NCBI GenBank assembly: GCA_020443945.1
Contig: JAIZWN010000027.1
Coordinates: forward strand, 1 to 5,141
Direction: 5' to 3'
DNA from: Candidatus Thiosymbion ectosymbiont of Robbea hypermnestra
GTDB lineage: Bacteria; Pseudomonadota; Gammaproteobacteria; Chromatiales; Chromatiaceae
DNA length: 5,141 bases
In this document: piece by piece, positions 1 to 5,141 of the stretch
How positions within the stretch are numbered: position 1 is the first letter of the stretch
Layout: every line of letters begins with the position of its first letter
Program-made: the position numbers and the translations under genes
The notes under the pieces: model-generated
Databases searched by the model: none
What the model saw: the letters and a program-made list of their open reading frames with translations, nothing else
Told to the model about the DNA's origin: nothing

Positions 1-24
1 GAAATCACAATTTTCCGATTCCGC

Positions 25-56
25 GTCGTAAAAGCCCAGGAATGGGCTTTTACGAC
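25..56 (+). terminator. Terminator-like hairpin at left edge
   Basis: A perfect 14-bp inverted repeat (25-38 with 43-56) encloses the loop GGAA. The upper stem reads AAAAGCCC on one side and GGGCTTTT on the other, the usual form of an intrinsic terminator that works in both directions. It probably ends a gene lying left of the window. There is no extra T-run after the stem, so the only U-tract is the TTTT inside the stem. Confidence 0.6.
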
Positions 57-85
57 ATCCTCCTGAGCGCGGTTGGGAGGGCTCT

Positions 86-323
86 GAGGGTGAAAAATAA
101 GGTGAAACGGGGCACTAGGGAGCGTTCTCAATTGAGTCCATGCAGGGCGGGAAAGCGTAGCGCATCCCGCCGCGGAAAACGCCGCCCATTCCGATGGCGG
201 GAAAGCGCCGCGGTACCGCGGCGCTTTCCCGCCCTACGTGTCTCATAACCGATTGTCATCCTTATATAATTTTTTAATTGAGAACACCCCCTGGTACCCC
301 ATTTCACCTTATTTTACACCCTC
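86..323. repeat. Large nested inverted repeat, MITE-like
   Basis: The arms at 86-133 and 276-323 are inverted copies of each other, 48 nt long with 42 identical positions by eye. The core motif is AAAATAAGGTGAAAYGGGG, and both arms end in GTTCTCAATT at their inner side. Between the arms lies a GC-rich palindrome cluster and an AT-rich stretch (about 259-278). There is no open frame of substance. This is the form of a miniature non-autonomous element or compound intergenic repeat. Target-site duplications are not clear, so insertion by transposition is inferred. Confidence 0.65.
144..235. repeat. REP/BIME-like palindrome cluster
   Basis: GGCGGGAAAGCG occurs at 146-157 and 196-207 and in reverse complement at 222-233. 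Bases 196-233 form a perfect 38-bp palindrome centred on GGT|ACC, and 144-157 is an exact inverted copy of 222-235. This resembles REP/BIME extragenic palindromes, which are mobilised by RAYT transposases in many gammaproteobacteria. It sits inside the larger inverted repeat 86-323, as if one element had been inserted into another. Confidence 0.6.
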
Positions 324-1023
324 TTAAGCCCCCAAACGCGCCACGGAGCAGTACGCAGGAATCGCCTAAGAGGCTGTCTAGGAACCCCCCTTGCGGTAGA
401 CGGCTCGATCGAAAATTAACTCTATATTTTTAAAGGGATTAGTCAGATGGAGACTATCTAAAAAGGCCGTCTCTAAAGGGTGTAACCTCGCCTGAGCGCG
501 GTTGAGGGGCTTCCCCGCGGACGCGACGAAAGAGACCATCCGCGTCGTTGCGCGAGCTTGAAAGACAGGATCGACTATTCCCATGCTCACACGCCTCGCA
601 TCTGGCCGCTTCTCGCCGCGCTGAGAACGCAAAATAAGGTGAAATGGGGTATTAGCGGGTAGTGGGTAAGGTTCGAGTGGGAGCTGAGTCGGTAGTTCGT
701 ACCCACCAAGCCGGAATGCCGGCGCTTCCAGTCGGTAAGGCGAAGCGGTTCGGGGGTCGCCATTTTCCCGGGAGTGCCGCCTTCCGGGCGACAAACAGGC
801 GTCAAACCAGGCAACATCATCACTGTAAAACTTACCGCCACCACCCAGCAGTAGATGGGCATGGAAACGGCGTTATCCCGAGGGGCAGGGTAAAGCAAAC
901 GGCCGGAAGGTTTGGATAGGACGGCCCTACGGATCGTCGGGTCACAGCCGAAACTCACCGAGGTAATGCGATACCGCTCCCTGCATCCGGTCCTGGTGGT
1001 GTTCTAACTGTGTTGTTACAGAA
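324..1023. other. Gene-poor region with scattered repeat copies
   Basis: No convincing gene is visible in these 700 bases. Open frames on both strands have low-complexity or arginine/proline-rich translations, lack ribosome-binding sites and match no family I recognise. The region includes an AT-rich stretch (about 408-440), a second copy of CCTGAGCGCGGTTG (491-504; first copy at 62-75), the short hairpin GCCGGAATGCCGGC near 712, and a third AAAATAAGGTGAAAYGGGG copy at 631-649. It is best read as accumulated intergenic repeats, perhaps including decayed mobile-element ends. Confidence 0.5.
631..649 (+). repeat. Third copy of the 19-nt arm motif
   Basis: AAAATAAGGTGAAATGGGG at 631-649 matches the left arm of the 86-323 element (94-112, one mismatch) in direct orientation and the right arm (297-315) in inverted orientation without mismatch. 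It is preceded by CTGAG, as in the left arm. The short sequence CCTGAGCGCGGTTG lies upstream in both places (62-75 and 491-504), but the spacing differs greatly. This looks like a half copy of the same repeat family. Confidence 0.55.
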
Positions 1024-1178
1024 TAGAGTTGTTCCCGATGCGAGTCTTTAAAAATCAATCGGTTATATTGGAATATGAGGCCGACACGGTGGTCGCCGAC
1101 CAGAAAACGAAGGGTTAGATACCAAATGGTTCTCGTAACATACTGATTTTAAAGAATGTTACAAAGGGAACAACTCTA
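1024..1178. mobile_element. MITE-like element, 13-bp terminal inverted repeats
   Basis: TAGAGTTGTTCCC (1024-1036) and its exact reverse complement (1166-1178) bound a 155-bp segment. Subterminal sequences also pair: TCTTTAAAAATCA from 1045 against TGATTTTAAAGA at 1144-1155. There is no open frame inside. Each end carries a TA, which would fit TA-targeting (IS630/mariner-like) mobilisation if the TA is the duplicated target. That assignment is inference. The element lies 154 bases beyond the stop codon of the NACHT-FGE gene. Confidence 0.5.
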
Positions 1179-1332
1179 ATATAGGACGCCTTGAAAAATT
1201 TCGTACTATGGGACTCAATCAAAGTATCCTCTACCCGGCAATAACAAAATCAGCACACCACCGATTATGCAATCACCCTATCACTACCAAGTTTACCACT
1301 ACCGCCCTGCCTCCAAACTCGGCAAAGAGTCA
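1179..1332. other. Intergenic gap downstream of the NACHT-FGE gene
   Basis: These 154 bases lie between the MITE-like element and the stop codon of the NACHT-FGE gene. I see no gene, no clear intrinsic terminator for the minus-strand gene, and no copy of the gene's 3' end that could act as a DGR template repeat. Confidence 0.5.
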
Positions 1333-3228
1333 TCACTCCCTGGCGAGACGAAAACCAAGGTTGAAGGTCGCAACATCATTGGAGGTGTACCAAAACCGGA
1401 ACGCCGATCGGAGGAACCCAGGACGGAAGGTCCAGCCACCGCCGCGAACCACACGCCAGGTACAGTCGCCGCCGCTCTCCTTATCCCAGGCGCTACCGTC
1501 CGACGGGGCGCCGGAGTAGTCTTCGTGCCAACAATCCTGGACCCACTCCCAAACATTGCCGGCAATCTCATGGAGCCCCCAGGGGTTGGTCGCCTTCTCG
1601 CCCACGGGATGAGTCCGACCCGCGGCATTTTCGTGATACCAACCATAGGTGTCGCATTCCGCCGGGTCATTACCATGGAACCAGTGGGTATCCGTACCGG
1701 CGCGGGCGGCATATTCCCACTCCGCCTCGGTGAGGAGGCGGTAACGGGCGCCGGTCTGTTTCGAGAGCCAAGCGCAGTAGGCGACTGCGTCCTGCCAGGA
1801 GATATCAATCACGGGTCGGCGACCGCGGCCCCAGCCCGCATCGTCCGGCCTTTCGCGTCCCGTGGCCGCGACAAAACGGTCGTATTCCTCGAAGGTCACC
1901 GGATATCGCCCCAGCGCAAAGGCTTGGGTGATGGTCACTGGGTGTCGAGGCCGCTCGTCAGGCAGCGCAAAGGGGTCATCGTTTCCGGAACCCATCACGA
2001 ACTCACCCGCCGGGATCGGCTGCATCCAGGGACCGAGGGAACCTTCTTGCAGTCGGTCCCGAAAGCCGAAACCGGCCAAGGCACTGGGTTGGAGCCCGGT
2101 GATGAGATCCAGAAAATCCGCCATCAAGGCATCGAGCTCCTGACGCCGCAATAGCTGGTTGCCACGGGACTGCATGTACAAGGCCACGGCGGTGCATACA
2201 TGCCAGAGGGTCTCCTTGGACAGCGGCTTGGAGAACTGCTTGTGCAGATCGCGCAGCTTACGTTCTTCCCGAACAAGCCAACGATTCACCAGGACCCGGT
2301 AGAGACGATAGGTATTCCAGTCCTGTTCCCCGGTATCCAGGATGTCGCGGATGTGGGCCAGTAGCAGGAGCCGAAAGCGCAACGATCGCATGGAGTCCAC
2401 CACTACCGTCGCCCGTCGCCGCTCGGGATTGTTCCATACCGGTAACCATTTGATCTGATTGTGAAAATGCTTGTGCAGATAGGTATCTATGTGAACCGGT
2501 AATCCTTTGGTCCGGTCCGGGAAACGCTTGTGCAGATAGGTGTCCACCTGCTCCTCGTCGAACAGGGAGAGAAAGACCATGGGACAGATGTACTCACCGA
2601 CCTCTACCCGCCCTGGGCGGCCGAAGGCATCGCTGCCGGTCTCCGGGAAGAATTGGGTGCGGCAGGAGATGATGACCCGACGAAATCTCCTGGTGGCGTC
2701 CAGCAGCGCCACCAGCCGGGATTCGATGTTTCCCCAGGCCAGTGGGTCTTCGTCCAAGGCATCCAGTAAGAGTACCGTCCGGGCCTTGTCCTTGCACTCG
2801 GCGATCTTATCCAGGGTATCCTCACCCAGCTTCAGGAGCAGACAATCGTGGCCTCGGGGCCAGAAGGACGTCAGGTGCATGAGGCGGAGCATCATGAGCA
2901 GGGAGGTCTTGCCCATGCCGGCGTCGGAGAGGATGAAGAGTTGGGTACGACCGTCGCCAAGCGGCGTAAAACTGCCGCGCAGAAAATCGTTGATAAACTC
3001 GAAGGCCGGCGCCCCTACTTGGGCGACGGGTTCCTGGTCCTCGTGCCGGTCGGCTGGACTGTGGTGCTGGCACTTGGGCTCGACATAGAAACGGGCGAGC
3101 TCCTGCGGGTCGCCGAACACATCCCCAATCCGGGCCAGCTCCTCGCGACCTTCTCCACCGATGGAGACGAGTGCTTTGAACAGCCGTTCAAGGTGGGCGG
3201 CACTGATGAAGGAGGCCAATTCCGGCAT
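1333..3228 (-). CDS. NACHT/STAND NTPase fused to FGE-like (C-type lectin fold) domain
   Basis: This 631-residue protein has four parts. Residues 1-70 are a short, mostly helical N-terminal region with a YVEPKCQ motif, possibly an adaptor. Residues 80-265 are a P-loop NTPase with Walker A SDAGMGKT (K107, T108), a NACHT-type Walker B LLLDALDED (151-161) and a sensor-like ISCR (187-190). Residues 266-395 are a helical arm, and residues 400-631 a formylglycine-generating-enzyme-like (sulfatase-modifying factor) domain. The latter shows IPAGEFVMGS, RLLTEAEWEYAARAG, GLHEIAGNVWEW, RVVRGGGW and LGFRLAR. Active FGE enzymes carry two cysteines in the segment after RGG(S)W; here there are none, so oxidase activity is unlikely and ligand binding more likely. 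The protein is predicted to be cytoplasmic, with no signal peptide or membrane segment. The start at 3228 is chosen because AAGGA lies 7 nt upstream. The frame is open to 3615, but that extension has no recognisable content. A signalling, conflict or defence sensor role is inferred. Confidence 0.9.
   Translation of the reverse strand: MPELASFISAAHLERLFKALVSIGGEGREELARIGDVFGDPQELARFYVEPKCQHHSPADRHEDQEPVAQVGAPAFEFINDFLRGSFTPLGDGRTQLFILSDAGMGKTSLLMMLRLMHLTSFWPRGHDCLLLKLGEDTLDKIAECKDKARTVLLLDALDEDPLAWGNIESRLVALLDATRRFRRVIISCRTQFFPETGSDAFGRPGRVEVGEYICPMVFLSLFDEEQVDTYLHKRFPDRTKGLPVHIDTYLHKHFHNQIKWLPVWNNPERRRATVVVDSMRSLRFRLLLLAHIRDILDTGEQDWNTYRLYRVLVNRWLVREERKLRDLHKQFSKPLSKETLWHVCTAVALYMQSRGNQLLRRQELDALMADFLDLITGLQPSALAGFGFRDRLQEGSLGPWMQPIPAGEFVMGSGNDDPFALPDERPRHPVTITQAFALGRYPVTFEEYDRFVAATGRERPDDAGWGRGRRPVIDISWQDAVAYCAWLSKQTGARYRLLTEAEWEYAARAGTDTHWFHGNDPAECDTYGWYHENAAGRTHPVGEKATNPWGLHEIAGNVWEWVQDCWHEDYSGAPSDGSAWDKESGGDCTWRVVRGGGWTFRPGFLRSAFRFWYTSNDVATFNLGFRLARE
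1342..1434 (-). other. DGR variable-region-like 3' end of the FGE-like domain
   Basis: Residues 599-629 run from the W of RGGGW to LGFRLA. In DGR targets of the FGE/C-type-lectin type this is where adenine-directed mutagenesis falls, because many variable codons derive from AAY in the template. Here the exposed positions are T, F, F, F, F, Y, T and S, encoded by ACC, TTC, TTC, TTC, TTT, TAC, ACC and TCC. All are NNC or NNT codons, as expected from AAC/AAT templates. The invariant framework residues (LRSA, R, LGFRLA) are intact. No template repeat or reverse transcriptase is present in the window, so this is a resemblance, and ordinary FGE-like domains also vary here. Confidence 0.35.
2434..2547 (-). 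repeat. 57-bp tandem duplication inside the NTPase gene
   Basis: Two adjacent 57-bp units (2491-2547 and 2434-2490), about 70% identical by eye, encode residues 228-246 (VDTYLHKRFPDRTKGLPVH) and 247-265 (IDTYLHKHFHNQIKWLPVW). The duplication keeps the frame and lies just after the SLFDEEQ segment at the end of the NTPase core. The DNA core GCTTGTGCAGATAGGT is unchanged in both units. It is an old in-frame duplication that lengthens one linker or helix. Confidence 0.8.
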
Positions 3229-3235
3229 GGCATCA

Positions 3236-3240
3236 TCCTT
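3236..3240 (-). promoter_or_regulatory. Ribosome-binding site fixing the start of the NACHT-FGE gene
   Basis: On the minus strand the sequence reads AAGGA, seven spacer bases, then ATG at 3228-3226. This is a near-ideal Shine-Dalgarno placement. It supports starting the protein at MPELASF and not at the upstream in-frame ATG at 3615, whose extra 129 residues lack any recognisable domain. Confidence 0.75.
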
Positions 3241-3281
3241 AAGATTTGCCTCGGGTCGATGGAAGCGTTCCTGTAGTGTAA

Positions 3282-3572
3282 CCCCTGGGCGATTCGACTC
3301 TGATCTCGTTCGACTTCTCCAAGCGCCGCAGTGCTTACCAGCGAAGACGTTGCGAACAACTCGCCACACTTGGGAGGGCAATCCGGGATAACATCGGGGA
3401 ATTGAGAGAAAGTGGCCACCCGAAATGGCAACAGGTGGATCTCGATCGCACGGTGCTTGGGTGGCGGCAGGATGTTTGCTCAAGGAGGTCTCCCGACAAC
3501 GAAGACGGTAGGTCGCACCCTGCTGGGCCCAGGCTCCAAGAGATTCTTGACAAGGAATTCTTCTCCGATTGA
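3282..3572 (+). pseudogene. Start-less 96-codon open frame, possible gene relic
   Basis: A plus-strand frame is open from just after a TAA (3279-3281) to TGA (3570-3572). It has no ATG, and no GTG or TTG near its beginning, so it could only start at CTG or after lost upstream sequence. The translation looks protein-like: ISFDFSKRRSAYQ, then EQLATLGRAIRDNIGELRE, PKWQQVDLDRTVLGWRQDV and GPRLQEILDKEFFSD at the end. It is rich in charged, helix-forming residues, and its early codons mostly end in G or C. I do not recognise the family. It may be the 3' part of a decayed gene, or a chance open frame in the upstream region of the divergent gene. Confidence 0.3.
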
Positions 3573-3687
3573 AGTTGACTGCTTCGTCTAGGCAATACTG
3601 CGGCTGAGGCTGCATTCCCGCCGCGAGCCCATGTGGATGCGCGCGGCTTTTTCCGAAGCAGGTGCTTCTCGATAAAGGTCATGATAC

Positions 3688-3817
3688 CTAGTGTCCGGTT
3701 TCACTCTAATTTTCATATTGCGTAGGGAACGGCCGACGTGGCATTGTGCGGGCCATTCGGAACGCCACAGAGGACGTTCCCTACGAACATGTAGAATAGA
3801 ATGAAACGAGTCACTAG
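3688..3817. mobile_element. MITE-like hairpin element between the divergent genes
   Basis: A 130-bp segment starts with CTAGTG and ends with CACTAG. Its arms are imperfect inverted repeats of about 43 nt, with matched blocks CTAGTG, GTTTCA, TCTA and a perfect 11-bp inner block CGTAGGGAACG (3721-3731 with 3775-3785). GTGGC and GCCAC pair further in. A TA at each end could be a duplicated TA target, as in IS630/mariner-type MITEs, but this is inferred. The right end is 50 bp upstream of the aapJ start codon, so the element lies in or near the aapJ promoter region. Confidence 0.6.
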
Positions 3818-3867
3818 AGAGGCTCTGCGTGTGGTTTTCAACCCTTTTGTAACGAGGAACAATCGAC

Positions 3868-4896
3868 ATGAATCCTTCTTTGAAGACCCGTTTTTTTGCC
3901 CTGCTCATCGGCGCACTGCTGATTACTCCAAACGCATTCGCGGGCTCGACACTGGATACCGTGCAGAAGCGCGGTAAGCTTTTGTGCGGCGTCAATACCG
4001 GGTTGCCCGGTTTTTCGAGTGTGGATAGCAAAGGTCGGTGGACCGGTATCGATGTGGAGGTCTGCCGGGCCGTTGCTGCCGCCGTTTTGGGTGACGCCGG
4101 CAAGGTGGAGTTCACGCCACTGACGGCCAAGGAGCGTTTTACGGCACTACAGTCCGGCGAGATCGATCTACTGTCGCGCAACACCACCTGGACCCTGACC
4201 CGAGACAGCTCTCTGGGCGTCAACTTCACCGGTGTTACCTATTACGACGGCCAGGGTTTCATGGTTTCCAGGGAGCTTGGGCTCAAGAACGCCAGAGAAC
4301 TCGATGGCGCATCCGTCTGTATGCTTTCCGGCACTACCAACGAGCTCAACCTTGCGGACTACTTTCGCACCCATGGCATGAAGTACGAGCCGGTGGTCTT
4401 CGATACCGCGGATCAGGTCGTCAAGGGATTCGAGTCTGGTCGTTGTGATGTACTTACCAGTGACCAATCGCAACTCTATGGTCAGCGGGTCAAGCTCGCC
4501 GATCCGGACAAGGCCATGGTCCTGCCCGAGATCATCTCCAAGGAGCCCCTCGGTCCCTTGGTCCGCCAGGGCGACGATGACTGGATGAACGTGGTCCGCT
4601 GGACCCTGTTCGCCATGGTCAACGCCGAGGAGCTCGATGTGAGCTCGAAGAATGTCGAGCAGATGAAGATGGCCAGCAAGAATCCCGAGACCCGCCGCCT
4701 GCTGGGCCTCGAAGGCATCAAGGGCAAGGGACTCAAGCTCAGCGACGATTGGGCCTACCAGATCGTCCGACAGGTGGGCAACTATGGCGAGGTCTTCGAG
4801 CGCACCGTCGGCAAGGGCTCTCCGCTCGGCATCGACCGGGGCCTCAATACCCTGTGGAAAGACGGTGGTTTGCAGTACGCCCCACCAATCCGCTGA
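3868..4896 (+). CDS. aapJ: General L-amino-acid ABC transporter, periplasmic binding protein AapJ
   Basis: The product has 342 residues, close to the usual AapJ/BztA length of about 340. It captures amino acids in the periplasm and delivers them to the AapQ-AapM permease and AapP ATPase. Residues 1-25 are a Sec signal peptide: K6 and R8, then a hydrophobic stretch and AFA|G as cleavage site. The mature part is a family-3 solute-binding protein: LLCGVNTGLPGFS (38-50), the motif WTGIDVEVCRAVAAAV (58-73), AKERFTALQSGEIDLLSRNTTWTLTRD (88-113; split here at LQSGEID), YYDGQGFMV (125-133), SGTTNE (154-159) and DVLTSDQSQLY (194-204), which supply the ligand-binding residues. The start at 3868 is supported by AGGA 9 nt upstream and by the signal peptide that follows. 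aapQMP would normally come next and probably lie right of the window. The gene is intact. Confidence 0.93.
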   Translation: MNPSLKTRFFALLIGALLITPNAFAGSTLDTVQKRGKLLCGVNTGLPGFSSVDSKGRWTGIDVEVCRAVAAAVLGDAGKVEFTPLTAKERFTALQSGEIDLLSRNTTWTLTRDSSLGVNFTGVTYYDGQGFMVSRELGLKNARELDGASVCMLSGTTNELNLADYFRTHGMKYEPVVFDTADQVVKGFESGRCDVLTSDQSQLYGQRVKLADPDKAMVLPEIISKEPLGPLVRQGDDDWMNVVRWTLFAMVNAEELDVSSKNVEQMKMASKNPETRRLLGLEGIKGKGLKLSDDWAYQIVRQVGNYGEVFERTVGKGSPLGIDRGLNTLWKDGGLQYAPPIR

Positions 4897-5141
4897 CTGA
4901 GCAAGCTGTGGTATTCAATCTACCTATCTCACCAGGGCGGTTGGCGGCACAGGGTATTTCCATGTCGAACTTTCTGGATTCCGTGGGCACGTCACCGTCC
5001 GAAGATGCGGTTCGCTGCCTGCCTCCGTCCCTGGGGCCGAGGGTGTCGTAAAGGTTCTTTCGAACCAGTAGAGTAGAGGACAGGTTTCCCGTGTCCTTAG
5101 ATTTGGCCTATCCGTTCCCGCCCCTTTCGTCTGGCGGTGCC
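4897..5141 (+). other. Region after aapJ, with weak candidate for next gene start
   Basis: A GTG at 5091 opens a frame running off the window end (17 codons, MSLDLAYPFPPLSSGGA). AGAGGA lies about 10 nt upstream. It could be the start of the next transporter gene, but the residues do not identify it. The sequences AGGACA (5077-5082) and TGTCCT (5092-5097) can pair and would fold over this GTG. No strong intrinsic terminator follows aapJ, which fits read-through into the next gene of an aap operon. Confidence 0.3.

Noticed and set aside
378..958. Two overlapping minus-strand open frames (378-794 and 587-958)
   Set aside because: They overlap in different frames, run through repeat sequence, lack ribosome-binding sites and match no family I know. 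Most likely they are chance frames in intergenic repeats.
1179..1332. Possible DGR template repeat downstream of the FGE-like domain
   Set aside because: I looked for a near-copy of the gene's 3' end with adenine-rich codons on both strands here and in bases 1-1178 and found none.
1267..2154. 295-codon plus-strand open frame
   Set aside because: It is antisense to the FGE-like domain, whose motifs are unambiguous on the minus strand. The plus-strand translation has no recognisable domain and no ribosome-binding site.
3229..3615. In-frame N-terminal extension of the NACHT-FGE protein (129 residues)
   Set aside because: The residues are low in recognisable structure, no Shine-Dalgarno sequence supports the ATG at 3615, and a strong AAGGA site supports the internal start at 3228.
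3738..3755. Sigma-54-like GG-N10-GC pattern upstream of aapJ
   Set aside because: The TTGC part of the -12 element is absent and the pattern lies inside the MITE-like hairpin, where it is likely a chance match.
4962..5051. 29-codon frame beginning MSNFLDSVG after aapJ
   Set aside because: It is short, with only a weak AGGG upstream and no recognisable content. A small leader peptide cannot be excluded but is not supported.

Overview
The window holds two confident protein genes on opposite strands, set in long stretches of repeat-rich intergenic DNA. It looks like chromosomal DNA of a gammaproteobacterium, possibly a sulfur-oxidising Chromatiales or Thiotrichales type. That rests on the style of the NACHT-FGE fusion protein, the many palindromic intergenic repeats and the moderate GC content, so it is an inference and not a species call.

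Layout. Bases 1-1023 contain no convincing gene. They hold a terminator-like hairpin (25-56), a large nested inverted repeat (86-323) enclosing a REP-like palindrome cluster (144-235), and scattered extra copies of the same short motifs. Bases 1024-1178 form a MITE-like element with 13-bp terminal inverted repeats. Bases 1333-3228 (minus strand) encode a 631-residue protein. It has a short N-terminal region, a NACHT/STAND-type P-loop NTPase, a helical region, and a C-terminal formylglycine-generating-enzyme-like (C-type-lectin fold) domain. That domain lacks the catalytic cysteines and ends in a segment resembling the variable region of a diversity-generating-retroelement (DGR) target. Bases 3229-3867 separate this gene from the divergent aapJ gene. 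They contain a start-less 96-codon open frame (3282-3572, possible gene relic) and a second MITE-like hairpin element (3688-3817). Bases 3868-4896 (plus strand) encode AapJ, the periplasmic binding protein of a general L-amino-acid ABC transporter. The remaining 245 bases are mostly non-coding, with a weak candidate for the next gene start at 5091.

How the parts relate. The two genes are divergent and functionally unrelated. AapJ is ordinary nutrient uptake. The NACHT-FGE protein is the accessory gene of interest: its architecture matches NTP-dependent conflict or sensing proteins, in which the NTPase is a switch and the FGE-like domain a ligand-binding surface. No reverse transcriptase, template repeat or obvious effector gene lies inside the window, so a DGR or immune role is a hypothesis. 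The surrounding MITE-like and REP-like repeats fit an accessory, rearrangement-prone locus.
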